The notes: a model not told the origin generated them from the sequence alone. A stretch of 64,000 nucleotides of DNA from JAEMQF01 sp963775015 (GCA_963775015.1 CAVZHI010000004.1:62001-126000), one strand, 5' to 3'; counted from the stretch's first letter, positions 19,799-28,552 are shown. Numbers and translations are program-made.

Positions 19799-22069
19799 TC
19801 AGCGCTGCAAGCGCATTGAATTGCCCACGACGAGCAGCGAACTCGCCGCCATGCCCAGGCCCGCGGCCCAAGGCGGGAGCGCGCCGAACAGCGCGAGCGG
19901 CACGCACACCGCGTTGTAGGTTGCGGCCCAGGCGATGTTCTGCCTGATCACGCGCAGCGTGCGCTTGGCCAGCGCGCGCGCGTGCACGACGTCTGCCAGC
20001 CGGTTCGAGACGATCACCGCGTCGGCGTTCGCGCGCGCGAGCAAAGCGCCTTCGCCCATCGCCAGCGAAACGTCGGCTCGCGCCAGGACCGGTGCGTCGT
20101 TGATGCCGTCGCCGACCATGCCGACCACCTCGCCGCGCGCTTGTGCGAGCTCGACGGCTTCGAGCTTTCGCTCCGGCGTCGCGCCGCCGAGCGCCTGCGC
20201 TGCGTCGATACCGACGCGCCGTGCCAGGCGCTGCACGCGTGGCTGGGTGTCGCCTGACAACAATGTCAAGGCAACGCCGTCGGCACGCAATTCCGCGAGC
20301 GCTTGAGCAGCGCCCTCGGCGAGCGATTCGTCAAAGGTGAATCGGGCCAGCACCTGGCCTTCGCGACCGAGGCTGACGCGCGCGCCGGTAGCGCCGCCGT
20401 CGGGCAATGTGCGGCTCGCCGCGTCGCCCGCCTCGCCGGCGACCCAGTGCGCCGCGCCGAGCCGCCAGCGCAGACCTCGGACGTCGATCGCCTCGACGCC
20501 GGCGCCTGCCACTTCGTGCACTTCATGCCAGGTCCGGCTTGGGCCATGGCTGACGGCCGCGTCACAGAGCGCCTGCGACAGCGGGTGCCTGGACCACGCG
20601 GCGAGCGATGCGGCGAGCTGCAGCAACTCGGATTCGCTCGAGTCGCCGCTCGCTGGCAGGCGCTCGATGCGTTCCAGACGTGGCCGCTGCGTCGTCAACG
20701 TTCCTGTCTTGTCGATGAACAGTCGCTGCATGGCGGCCAAGGGTTCGATCGCATCGATGCGCCGCAACAGCACACCGCGCCGCGCCAGCGCTTGCGCCGC
20801 GGCGAGCAGCGCCGAGGGTGTGGCGAGCGACAGCGCGCAGGGGCAGGTGACGATGAGCACCGAAACCGCGACCCAGATCGCGCGCGGCGGGTCGATCACG
20901 CTCCACACCAGGCCGCCGAGCCCCGCGAGCAACAGCACGGCCCACAGGAACGGCCCGGCCCAGCGGTCAGCCCAGCGCGCGGTGGCCGGACGCTGCGTCG
21001 CTGCGTCCTGCATCAGGCTGACGATCGCCGCATAGCGCGTATCGGCGCCGCAGCGCTGCACGCGCATCACGACGGGCGAGCCGAGGTTGACGCTGCCGCC
21101 AACGACCTGCGCACCGGGGGTCTTGCGCACCGGAGTCGATTCGCCGCTGAGCAGCGCCTCGTCGGCGATGCTGCTCCCCTCAAGCACCACGCCGTCAGCG
21201 GGAAAGGCCTGGCCGACGGGAATCCGCAGGGCGTCGCCGCTTCGCAACTGGTCGATCGAAACCGGCTCGGTGCGGCCGTCGCTGCGCACGCGCCACGCGG
21301 TCTGCGGCAGCACGCCCGTCGCTGCTTCGAGCGCCTCCGCCGCCCGGTGCCGCATGCGCAATTCGAACCAGCGGCCGAGCAGCAGGAAACTGATGAACAT
21401 CGTCAGCGAGTCGAAGTAGACCTCGGCGCCGAACACGCCGGACGGGTCGAACGCCGCGCCGGAGCTGGCCACGAAAGTGACCGCGATGCCCAGCGCCACC
21501 GGAACGTCCATGCCGATGCGCCGGTTGCGCATGGACCGCCACGCACCGGTGAAGAAAGGTGCGGCCGAGAACAGCAGCACCGGCAAGGTCAACAGCCAAC
21601 CCCCCCAGTCGAGCAGACGCTTCAGGTCGGGTGCGATGTCTCCGGGATCGGCCACATAGCCGGGGGCAGCGAACATCATCACTTGCATGGCACAAAACCC
21701 GGCGACGAAGGCGCGCCACAGCGCGCTGCGGTTCTCGGCACGGCGCAGTTCGCGTGCCGCGGCGGCTTCGTCGGGCACTGCGCCGTAGCCGGCGCGCCGA
21801 ATCGCGTCGAGCAAGGCCGGCAGTTCGGTCCGCGCCGGATCCCAATCAATCCGCGCCTGTTGCGACGCGACGTTGATCGTGGCGCTGCCGAAGCCCTCGA
21901 CGCCGCGCAGCGCACCTTCGACGCCGGCTGCGCAACCCGCGCAGCGCAGACCCGACAGGCGCAGCAGCGCTTCGCCGACGCCTTGGCGCCGCGCAGCGTC
22001 TGCGTTCAGCGGAGTGGCGGCGGCGCTGGGCGCTGCGTCGCCTCCGGCAGAGAGACAGGCAGTGGACAT
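19799..22069 (-). CDS. ccoI: Copper-translocating P-type ATPase CcoI (FixI-like)
   Basis: A 756-residue P1B-type ATPase required to supply copper for cbb3 oxidase. An HMA domain with CAGC metal ligands is at about residues 38-42. Transmembrane helices frame the CPC metal site (TCPCALSLATPSAL), followed by the phosphorylation motif DKTGTLT, and GDGINDAPVLARADV near the C-terminus. ATG 22069 was chosen; the frame extends to 22117, but that start would lie inside the FNR box. It is followed by ccoS. Confidence 0.93.
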   Translation of the reverse strand: MSTACLSAGGDAAPSAAATPLNADAARRQGVGEALLRLSGLRCAGCAAGVEGALRGVEGFGSATINVASQQARIDWDPARTELPALLDAIRRAGYGAVPDEAAAARELRRAENRSALWRAFVAGFCAMQVMMFAAPGYVADPGDIAPDLKRLLDWGGWLLTLPVLLFSAAPFFTGAWRSMRNRRIGMDVPVALGIAVTFVASSGAAFDPSGVFGAEVYFDSLTMFISFLLLGRWFELRMRHRAAEALEAATGVLPQTAWRVRSDGRTEPVSIDQLRSGDALRIPVGQAFPADGVVLEGSSIADEALLSGESTPVRKTPGAQVVGGSVNLGSPVVMRVQRCGADTRYAAIVSLMQDAATQRPATARWADRWAGPFLWAVLLLAGLGGLVWSVIDPPRAIWVAVSVLIVTCPCALSLATPSALLAAAQALARRGVLLRRIDAIEPLAAMQRLFIDKTGTLTTQRPRLERIERLPASGDSSESELLQLAASLAAWSRHPLSQALCDAAVSHGPSRTWHEVHEVAGAGVEAIDVRGLRWRLGAAHWVAGEAGDAASRTLPDGGATGARVSLGREGQVLARFTFDESLAEGAAQALAELRADGVALTLLSGDTQPRVQRLARRVGIDAAQALGGATPERKLEAVELAQARGEVVGMVGDGINDAPVLARADVSLAMGEGALLARANADAVIVSNRLADVVHARALAKRTLRVIRQNIAWAATYNAVCVPLALFGALPPWAAGLGMAASSLLVVGNSMRLQR

Positions 22070-22103
22070 CAGCGCAGTCTGCCGGGCGCGCGGCGCGCGC
22101 GGG

Positions 22104-22117
22104 ATGATCCAGATCAA
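22104..22117 (-). promoter_or_regulatory. FNR/ANR box upstream of ccoIS
   Basis: On the minus strand the site reads TTGATCTGGATCAT, one mismatch from TTGAT-N4-ATCAA. Its centre is 41.5 bases from the A of the ccoI ATG at 22069. In a class II arrangement the transcript would begin at the start codon itself. The hexamer CAGACT at the expected -10 position is weak (3 of 6). No Shine-Dalgarno sequence precedes this ATG. Confidence 0.75.
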
Positions 22118-22154
22118 GCTCTGACGGGCCGCGGCGCGACTCGCGCGCCCGCTT

Positions 22155-22610
22155 TCAAGTCGGGTACTTGCGCGTCGGCAACCGCCACAGCCACAACGCC
22201 ACCGTTGCGCAGGCGAGCGCCGGCAGCCAGCGCCAAGGCGAGGGCAGGATCCACCAGGCGCCCAAGCTGCTGATGGCCATCATCGACGTCGCCAATTGCT
22301 TGATCCGAAGCGCCACGGCGTGGTGCTCGCGCCAGTCGCGGATGTGCGGGCCGAAGCGCGGGTGTTCGAGCATCCAGCGTTCACAACGCCGGCAGCTGCG
22401 CGAAAAGCAGAACGCGGCGAGGATCAGGAACGGAACCGTGGGCAGGAGCGGCAGAAACAGTCCGACGAGGCCCACGAGCACGGCCAGGCAGCCCGCGGCG
22501 AACCAGAAGGCGCGGCGCGTTTGCTCGTTCAGCGTCGAGGCCGGATGCTTTGACGTGGGCTCAGGCGTGGCCGGTGGCTGCGCTGGTGAAGCCCGTTCGT
22601 CACCGCTCAT
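22155..22610 (-). CDS. DUF454 (YbaN-like) inner-membrane protein
   Basis: A 151-residue membrane protein. After a Pro/Ala-rich cytoplasmic N-terminus (about 35 residues) comes the DUF454 core: a hydrophobic pair around GLVGLFLPLLPTVPFLILAAFCFSRS, a Cys/Arg-rich loop, the HPRFGPHIRDWREH motif and two more hydrophobic segments. The biochemical role is unknown; family members are found near respiratory or haem genes. ATG 22610 is preferred; the frame is open to 22754, but the extra sequence is Arg-rich and non-conserved. Confidence 0.8.
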   Translation of the reverse strand: MSGDERASPAQPPATPEPTSKHPASTLNEQTRRAFWFAAGCLAVLVGLVGLFLPLLPTVPFLILAAFCFSRSCRRCERWMLEHPRFGPHIRDWREHHAVALRIKQLATSMMAISSLGAWWILPSPWRWLPALACATVALWLWRLPTRKYPT

Positions 22611-22638
22611 CGGCACGCTGCCTGCGCGCCGGGCGGAT

Positions 22639-23007
22639 TCACGCGCGCTCCGAGTCGCGCTGGCAGACCAGGCACAAGCGTGCCTCGGGAAGCGCTTGCA
22701 AGCGCGCCGCCGCGATCGCCTTGCCGCAGCGCTCGCAGGTGCCGAAGTCGCCACGGTCCATGCGCTGCAAGGCGGCGTTCACGGCGTCGAGTTCGAGCTG
22801 CACGCGGCTGAGCAGCGCGAGCTCGCGCTCGTCGTCGGCATCCGCGGCTGCGCCTTCGGCGCCGGCGATGAACGTATTGCCCGTTGCCGCTGCCGGCTCG
22901 ACAAGCTCGAGGCGATGCTGCTGCACTTCGGCACGCAGGCTCTCGGCACGAGCGCGCAGCTGCTCGCGCAACTTCGCGAATCGCGGGGAGGGGCTTCGGG
23001 TGCGCAT
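22639..23007 (-). CDS. DksA/TraR-type zinc-finger protein
   Basis: A 122-residue protein with an N-terminal coiled-coil half (LREQLRARAESLRAEVQQHRLEL) and a C-terminal four-Cys zinc finger (CERCGKAI ... CLVCQ), matching the DksA/TraR/YbiI group. Such proteins enter the RNA polymerase secondary channel or act as zinc-dependent paralogues. The coiled-coil tip lacks an obvious DksA-type DxxDxA motif, having ADADDERELA further along, so a DksA-like transcriptional effect is not assured. Confidence 0.82.
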   Translation of the reverse strand: MRTRSPSPRFAKLREQLRARAESLRAEVQQHRLELVEPAAATGNTFIAGAEGAAADADDERELALLSRVQLELDAVNAALQRMDRGDFGTCERCGKAIAAARLQALPEARLCLVCQRDSERA

Positions 23008-23074
23008 CGGCGTCGCCAGCAGTCAGAGCTTGAGAGTTTATCGGGCCTGCCCGAGCAGCGCGTCAGAAGGTATC

Positions 23075-23518
23075 TCAGTGCAGGACGAGCAGCGGCAGCT
23101 TGCTCAGCGCCATCACAGCTTTCGTGCGCGAGCCGAACAGGATTTCGCCGAACACGCCGCGCCCATGCGTGGCCATCACGATCATGTCGCAGTCATGTTC
23201 ACGCGCTGCGTCGGCGATCGCTTCGTCGATCCGGTACGACTGGGTGTGGACCCCGTTGAACGCGACGCCCGCTTCGGCGGCGCGGCGCTGGAACGTGGCG
23301 AGCACGCTTTGTGCGTGTTCTGCGGCGCTGCGGTTGTGCTCTTCGACGTCGCGCGCATAGTGCAATGCGCCGCGCCCGGGAGCGGGCACCGGCGCCGGCG
23401 GTTCGGCGATGAAGGCGGTGATGCTCGCGTCGAGCTGCCGGGCCAGCTCGACCCCGGCTTGCATCGCGCGTTCCGCGAAGTCGGTTCCGTCCACGGGAAC
23501 CAGAAGGTGTTTGAACAC
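23075..23518 (-). CDS. Universal stress protein (UspA family)
   Basis: A 147-residue single-domain Usp. It begins FKHLLVPVDGTDFAERA and has the nucleotide-binding stretch ATHGRGVFGEILFGSRT, close to the G-x2-G-x9-G(S/T) motif except that the first Gly is Ala. A good ribosome binding site (AAAGGAGAC) precedes the ATG. It stands in tandem with a second usp gene, close to the cco cluster; such pairs are often induced by low oxygen. Confidence 0.93.
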   Translation of the reverse strand: MFKHLLVPVDGTDFAERAMQAGVELARQLDASITAFIAEPPAPVPAPGRGALHYARDVEEHNRSAAEHAQSVLATFQRRAAEAGVAFNGVHTQSYRIDEAIADAAREHDCDMIVMATHGRGVFGEILFGSRTKAVMALSKLPLLVLH

Positions 23519-23563
23519 TTGCGTCTCCTTTCAAGCAAATCCAATCAATATGCGGCAGTCGCG

Positions 23564-23992
23564 TCAACGAATCAGCAATACCGGGGTCTTGCAGCGCGCC
23601 AACACGCCGGTCGCGACCGATCCCAGCGCCAGGTTTGCGAGCGCCGAATGGCCATGCGAACCGAGAACGATCAGGTCGAAGTCGCCCTGATTCGCCTGCG
23701 CGGCAATGAGTTCTGCCACCGGGCCGACGCGCTGCTCGAAGGATGCGCGCCATTTCTTCTGCGCGACGAAAGCACGCACCGGCTGCAGCACCTCTTCGGC
23801 GCGCGAGGCGTAGTAGCCCTTCAGGTCGCCGAGTTCGAAGAACCCCGCGTGGTGCGGGAGCTCGGGCACCACTGTCAGGACGGTGTATTCGGTCAAGGGG
23901 GCGAAGAATTCGTCGTGCGCGGCGACCCAGCCCAGCATGCGCTTGGTGTACGCGCTGCCGTCGACGGCGAGCAGTACTTTCATCGGCTTCAT
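23564..23992 (-). CDS. Universal stress protein (UspA family), second copy
   Basis: A 142-residue Usp beginning KPMKVLLAVDGSAYTKRML. The ATP-binding motif is complete: GSHGHSALANLALGS fits G-x2-G-x9-GS, and the C-terminal TPVLLIR is canonical. It differs clearly from the neighbouring Usp, so this is not a recent duplication. It is transcribed before the 23075-23518 gene with a 45-base gap. Confidence 0.93.
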   Translation of the reverse strand: MKPMKVLLAVDGSAYTKRMLGWVAAHDEFFAPLTEYTVLTVVPELPHHAGFFELGDLKGYYASRAEEVLQPVRAFVAQKKWRASFEQRVGPVAELIAAQANQGDFDLIVLGSHGHSALANLALGSVATGVLARCKTPVLLIR

Positions 23993-24190
23993 TGGGTGCC
24001 TCGCTTTCGCAATCGGCCGCTCAACGCTTCGATGATGAGCGCGATGAGCGCCGGAATCGCTTGACTTGGCGCAAGGCGCGTGGCGCCGGCCGCACGAACG
24101 ATTCGCTGCGGCTTCGAGCCGTCGCGGGCTTGTTCCAGGTCAAAGTCGGTCGCGTCCTGAACGCCTATCCTTGTTCGCAAAGGCACCCTC

Positions 24191-24763
24191 ATGGCATCGT
24201 CTCAGTCATCCTCCACGACCCCGGTTGCATCTTCCGCCAGCGTCGATGGCTTCGACGTGCTCGACGCGTGCCATCGGCAGACCTTGCAGACGCTGGACAA
24301 GCTCGCCGAGCTGGTGGCGCGGCTCACTCGCGCCGGCGCTGACGCGCAGGCGCGCACCCTGGCTGCGGAAATCGTCCACTTCTTCTCGACCACGGCGCGC
24401 CAGCACCACGAAGACGAGGAGCGCCATGTGTTCCCCAAGCTCGCGCTCAGCGACGACCCGCAAGTCGTGCAAGCCGTGCTGCGGCTCTCGCAGGACCACA
24501 ACTGGCTCGAAGAAGACTGGATGGAGATCTCGCCGCAGGTCGACTCCGTGGCGTGTGGCATGTCCTGGCACGATCTGGACGCCTTGCGCGAAGGCGTGGA
24601 GGTCTTTGCGGCACTGTCGCGCGACCACATCGCGCTCGAAGAATCGCTCATCTACCCCCAGGCGCGGGCGCGACTCGACGCCACCGAGCGGCGCGAGATG
24701 GGCCGCGAAATGGCGCGGCGCCGACGTGGATTGCGGGCTGCGGGGTCGACCGGACCGGCCTGA
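24191..24763 (+). CDS. Hemerythrin HHE-domain protein
   Basis: A 190-residue cytoplasmic protein. A low-complexity Ser/Thr start (about 17 residues) is followed by a four-helix hemerythrin-like domain with the iron-ligand pattern: His in ACHRQTL, HHEDEERHVFP, HNWLEEDW and HIALEESLIYP. Such domains bind a di-iron centre and sense or bind oxygen or nitric oxide. It is divergent from the usp genes with about 200 bases between, fitting a microaerobic stress context. Confidence 0.88.
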   Translation: MASSQSSSTTPVASSASVDGFDVLDACHRQTLQTLDKLAELVARLTRAGADAQARTLAAEIVHFFSTTARQHHEDEERHVFPKLALSDDPQVVQAVLRLSQDHNWLEEDWMEISPQVDSVACGMSWHDLDALREGVEVFAALSRDHIALEESLIYPQARARLDATERREMGREMARRRRGLRAAGSTGPA

Positions 24764-24808
24764 TCGCCCCGAGCGCAGGGTCACGCACCGCGAAGTGCTC
24801 GGCTGCGC

Positions 24809-25168
24809 CTATTTGCTCGCCTGCGACGCCGCGGCGGACGGAGCGCCGACTTTCTTCGCCACCGATTGCACCGCGTCGCCGGTGGCGTTTGCGCCTCGCT
24901 GCACACCGCTCGCCGCAGCCTTGACGCCGCGCTCGACGCCGCTGGCGGCGACTTTTGCGCCGCGCTCTGCAGCCTTCACGCCACGTTCAACGCCGCTGGC
25001 TGCCGCCTTTGCGCCGCGCACGACGGCACGCTCGACCTTGTCCAGGACTCCCGGTTCGGTGGCTGCGGCCTGGCGTGCCGGGGCCGTCGTTTGAGCCGAG
25101 ACGGGGCTCAGGAGCACGAGCCAAAGCAGCAGAAGGGCTGCTCGGGCTGAAGTGGGCATTAAGAACAT
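24809..25168 (-). CDS. Exported protein with 11-residue amphipathic repeats
   Basis: A 119-residue protein with a signal peptide (ALLLLWLVLLSPVSAQ, cleavage after about residue 25). The mature part is a chain of near-identical 11-residue units: RGAKAAASGVE, RGAKVAASGVE, RGVKAAASGVQ and RGANATGDAVQ, with one shortened 7-residue unit. The pattern Arg-Gly-hydrophobic-Lys-Ala is reminiscent of 11-mer amphipathic helices in LEA, apolipoprotein or synuclein-like proteins. No family was recognised. A start at 25159 is also possible. Confidence 0.7.
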   Translation of the reverse strand: MFLMPTSARAALLLLWLVLLSPVSAQTTAPARQAAATEPGVLDKVERAVVRGAKAAASGVERGVKAAERGAKVAASGVERGVKAAASGVQRGANATGDAVQSVAKKVGAPSAAASQASK

Positions 25169-25487
25169 CGCAGGGGTTGGGTGTGAAACTCGATGGCGAG
25201 GCCTTGGATTGTCGGTTCAATCACCTTCATTTTTTTGTATCTCAAAGTGACCACCTCTGCGGCGAACTCGCACGCCGATTGAGCATGCTCAACCGTCAAA
25301 GCGCCGGTTGCCCCCAGCATCACGTGAGGCACGACGCGCGGCGGCGATCGGTCTGAGCAGGCGATGCCTCTGGCCCGAAGGCTTGGCGACCCGTGCTGCC
25401 GCGCCTCTTAGGCTGCAAAATGCCGGGTCGTGGGCGGTCGGACTGGGGTTGCCAACGGTACCGATCGCCCTCCTCACTGGTTGAGGC
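25169..25487. other. Intergenic region with an AT-richer patch
   Basis: This 319-base stretch between the repeat protein (minus) and the hydrolase-like gene (plus) has no clear gene. Around 25215-25250 it is richer in A/T than its surroundings, including a T7 run, which could be part of a promoter for the minus-strand gene. A possible 23-codon minus-strand frame (25159-25230) starts after this run and its TAA overlaps an ATG of the repeat protein (TAATG). No terminator or RNA gene was recognised. Confidence 0.5.
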
Positions 25488-26141
25488 GTGAACACGAGGA
25501 GCGAACGCTTGGTGCAGAGCGAATCGACGACGGTGCAACGCGCCGGGCGAAGCGGCGAGTTGGTGCTGCCCGAACAGGCGCTGGCACTGGTGTTGATCGT
25601 CGATGCACGCGCGCCGCGCCGCGTCGCGCCGCGCGAGAAACTTCTCGCCGCGGTGCTGCAGCGGCGCCGTCTGGCAACCCTGCGCTCCGACGCGCTGGAC
25701 CCTGCGGCGAGCCGCGCCCGGCCCGCGATCGGCCCGGCGGCGCGAATCGACGAAATGCTCGACTGGGTTGCCACCCGGCCCGCGCTCGCCGCGCTGCGCA
25801 TCGGCATCCTGGCCACCGGCGCTGCCGCGGGGGCTGCATTGCACGTCGCGGCGCGCCGGCCGGGTCGCATCGCGGCGCTCGTCGCCCGCGACGGCAAAGC
25901 GGACCTGCGCAGCGAGGCGCTGCGCCTTGTGCAGGCGGCGACGCTGCTCGTCGTCGGCGGGCGCGATCAGGAACTGTTGGCGCTGAATCGGCTGCTGCTC
26001 GCACGGCTGAACAGCACGCGCCGCCTCGAAGTCGTTCCCGGCGCCGGGCGCGGTTTCAAGGAGCCGGGCGCCCAGGACACGCTGGTGCACCTGGCCTGCG
26101 CCTGGTTCGAAACCCATCTGGCGAACGAGAGAAACCGCTGA
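25488..26141 (+). CDS. Degenerate alpha/beta-hydrolase (dienelactone-hydrolase-like)
   Basis: A 217-residue protein resembling the hydrolase domain often found next to or fused to phosphoribosyltransferases. The fold markers LRIGILATGAAAGAALHVAARRP (split by position) and LLVVGGRDQELLALNR are in place, but the nucleophile elbow reads GAAAG rather than GxSxG. The usual catalytic His segment reads PGAGRGFKEPG with no His. The Asp of GGRD is kept. It is probably catalytically inactive. The start is uncertain: GTG at 25488 or 25512. Confidence 0.65.
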   Translation: MNTRSERLVQSESTTVQRAGRSGELVLPEQALALVLIVDARAPRRVAPREKLLAAVLQRRRLATLRSDALDPAASRARPAIGPAARIDEMLDWVATRPALAALRIGILATGAAAGAALHVAARRPGRIAALVARDGKADLRSEALRLVQAATLLVVGGRDQELLALNRLLLARLNSTRRLEVVPGAGRGFKEPGAQDTLVHLACAWFETHLANERNR

Positions 26142-26187
26142 CTCACTCGCCCACTCTGCGCAGCGGGTCGGCTCCGCGCCGATCGTC

Positions 26188-26868
26188 CTACAGCACCCCG
26201 AAACCCGACGAGGGCCCGTCTTTGTCGAGTTCGTTTTCCAGGCCGTAGCGCACCAGCGCCGCCAGGTTCGGAAGGCGGAGTTTCTCCTGGATGCGCGTCT
26301 TGTGCGTGCTCACCGTCTTCACCGAGAGGTGCAGGTCTTGGGCAATCTCGGTCAGGCGTTGCCCGGCGACGATGCGGCGCAGCACCTCGAGCTCGCGGTC
26401 CGACAGCTGCGCGTGGCCGGGCACGTCGACGTTGCCGTTGAGCTGCTGCACGACACGTTCCGCCAGGCTGTTCGTCACGTAGGCGCCGCCCCCGAGCACC
26501 TTGCGGACGGCGGCGACGAGTTCCTCTGCGGCGCTGTCCTTCGTGACGTAGCCGTTCGCCCCGGACTTGAATGCACGCAGCGCGTACTGCTCCTCGGCGT
26601 GCATGCTGAGCACGAGGATCGGCACTTTCGCAAACTCGCTGCGGACGCGTCGAATCAACTCCAGGCCGTTCATTCCGGGCATCGACAGGTCGGTGATGAC
26701 CATGCCCATGGCCATTTCGCGCAGGCGCTCCAGCGCCTGGAATCCCGACGCCGCCTCCACCACTCGCCAGCCATCGGTGCAGGCCTCGAGAACGCGCCGC
26801 AAGCCCTCGCGAACGACGGTGTGCTCGTCCACCAGGAGCAAAGGCGCAGCGGGCAACAGGCTCGTCAT
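26188..26868 (-). CDS. NarL/FixJ-family response regulator
   Basis: A 226-residue regulator. The receiver domain carries the phosphoacceptor Asp in VITDLSMPGMNG and the Lys of YVTKDSAAEEL. The LuxR-type helix-turn-helix follows: DRELEVLRRIVAGQRLTEIAQ and then VKTVSTHKTRIQEKL. It overlaps the upstream kinase gene by 4 bases (ATGA), so the pair forms one unit. Targets are not evident; the next genes upstream are lipid A-type sugar modification genes. Confidence 0.92.
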   Translation of the reverse strand: MTSLLPAAPLLLVDEHTVVREGLRRVLEACTDGWRVVEAASGFQALERLREMAMGMVITDLSMPGMNGLELIRRVRSEFAKVPILVLSMHAEEQYALRAFKSGANGYVTKDSAAEELVAAVRKVLGGGAYVTNSLAERVVQQLNGNVDVPGHAQLSDRELEVLRRIVAGQRLTEIAQDLHLSVKTVSTHKTRIQEKLRLPNLAALVRYGLENELDKDGPSSGFGVL

Positions 26869-28415
26869 GGTGTGGCCTGCGCCAGTGTGCCACCCGGTTC
26901 CGCGGCGCCGCGCAGCGGCAAACGGACCGTGACGCGCGCACCGCCGACGAGCGGATTCTCGGTCTGCATGCTGCCGCCGAGCAGTTGCGCGCGCTCGCGA
27001 ATGCCGAGCAGGCCGAACGAGCCGGGCTTGCGGATCGCCCCGGTGGCAAATCCCACGCCGTTGTCCTGCACCGTCAGCGCGAGCTCGCCACCCGATTCGT
27101 GCAGCTCGATGTGCACGTCGGTGGCGCGCGAGTGCCGCGCGGCGTTCGTCAGCGCCTCCTGAACGATGCGGTAGACGGCGATCGTCGCTTCACCGTCCAG
27201 GCGCGGGTCGTGCTCGCCCAGACGCACCGTGACTTCGATTCCCATGCGGCGCGCCGATTCACGCGCCAGCCACTCCAGCGCCGCGTTCAGTCCCAGGTCG
27301 TCGAGCATCAAGGGGCGCAGATCGGCGGTGATGCGGCGCACCGCAGTCATGGTTTCGTCGAGCATGTTGAACATGCCGGTGACGCGCTCGCCGAAACCGG
27401 GTGCGCCGTCTGCCGGATCGAGGCTCGCCAGATCGAGCTTGAGCGCCGACAGGCGCTGGCCCAATTCGTCGTGCAGCTCGCGCGCGATGTGCAGGCGCGC
27501 GCTCTCGCGCGCGCGCACGACGCTCGCCGAGAGTTGGCGCAATTCGTGGCGCGAGTGCTCGAGTTCGGCGCGCTCGGCGTTGCGCTGCGTCACGTCGGTG
27601 AGCACGAGCTGCAGTGCGGTGCGGCCGTTGTCGGGCAGCGTCGCCAGGCCGACCTCGAAGACGCGCTGACCCCCGTCCAGCGTGAGCACACCTTGATCGA
27701 CGACGGGCTCGCCGGCACGCCGCGATGTCGCTCGCGCCAACAGCGGTTCGAGTTGCGGCCGGGCTTCGGCGCCCAGAATGTCGAACAGCGAGGCCCCCCT
27801 CTCGCTCGACGCCGCAGGCCGATCGAGCAAGACCTCGAAAGCCCGGTTCGTCGCCAGGATGCGCTCGCCGTCGAGGATGCAAAACGCGACCGGCGCCATC
27901 TCGAACACGAGCTGAAAGCGGCGTTGCAGGACTCGCAGTTCGTGTTCCAGACCCTGTTCGACGCTGAGGTCGCGCAGCAGCGCGGTATAGAAGTGGCGCG
28001 ACCCGAATTCACCCGTCGTCTGAACGCGCGAGATGGCCGCCGCAGCGGGGAACTCCTGACCATTCGCACGCAGGCCGGTGACGCGCCCCCGCGTGCCCAT
28101 CGAGCGCTCGGCAACGCCGGACTCGCTGAATTCGCGCACGTGCGCGGCGTGCGCGTCTCGGTGGCGCGCTGGAATGAAGCGTGACAGGTCGCTGCCCAAC
28201 GCCTCGTGCACGCTGCACGCAAACATGCGCTCCGCGGCCGGATTCATCATCACGATGCGCTGCGCTTCGTCCACCGTGACGATGGCTTCGTGCGCGGCGT
28301 GAATGATCCCCTCAGGCAACGCGCCGAACAGATGTGGGAAATCGGCCGTGGCCAGGGTGGACTTTGCTCCGCTCATTGTTTGGACGAGATTGCTCCGCAG
28401 TTCGGGCTCCGCCAT
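26865..28415 (-). CDS. PAS-PAS sensor histidine kinase of the NarX/DegS type
   Basis: A 516-residue soluble kinase. The first PAS domain (IVTVDEAQRIVMMNPAAERMF) is at about residues 40-150, and a second (MAPVAFCILDGERILATNRAF) at about 170-290. A HisKA_3 dimerisation domain follows with the phosphorylated His in ARELHDELGQRLSALKLDL, and the HATPase has DNGVGFA and GSFGLLGIRERA. There is no transmembrane helix, so it probably senses a cytoplasmic or redox signal. ATG 28415 was chosen because the longer frame (to 29348) runs antisense into the next gene. Cognate regulator is the downstream gene. Confidence 0.88.
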   Translation of the reverse strand: MAEPELRSNLVQTMSGAKSTLATADFPHLFGALPEGIIHAAHEAIVTVDEAQRIVMMNPAAERMFACSVHEALGSDLSRFIPARHRDAHAAHVREFSESGVAERSMGTRGRVTGLRANGQEFPAAAAISRVQTTGEFGSRHFYTALLRDLSVEQGLEHELRVLQRRFQLVFEMAPVAFCILDGERILATNRAFEVLLDRPAASSERGASLFDILGAEARPQLEPLLARATSRRAGEPVVDQGVLTLDGGQRVFEVGLATLPDNGRTALQLVLTDVTQRNAERAELEHSRHELRQLSASVVRARESARLHIARELHDELGQRLSALKLDLASLDPADGAPGFGERVTGMFNMLDETMTAVRRITADLRPLMLDDLGLNAALEWLARESARRMGIEVTVRLGEHDPRLDGEATIAVYRIVQEALTNAARHSRATDVHIELHESGGELALTVQDNGVGFATGAIRKPGSFGLLGIRERAQLLGGSMQTENPLVGGARVTVRLPLRGAAEPGGTLAQATP

Positions 28416-28552
28416 GACGCTGCGACGATACGACGATTCGAACCGTGATGCACGCGGGGCGCCATCCCCAGTTTGACCTCGGTCAGGTGCGATTCGGAAG
28501 TTTCCGCCCGGGCCGGGCGCTTGCGCCAGTGCCGCGGCGCCCCGATTCGGAA

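Noticed and set aside
23519..23563. Half FNR-like site (TTGATTGGATTTG) upstream of the first usp gene
   Set aside because: Only one half-site matches the consensus, unlike the two cco boxes.
23989..24192. Possible 67-residue minus-strand gene upstream of the second usp gene
   Set aside because: It fills the divergent promoter region, has no family resemblance, and overlaps the hemerythrin start.
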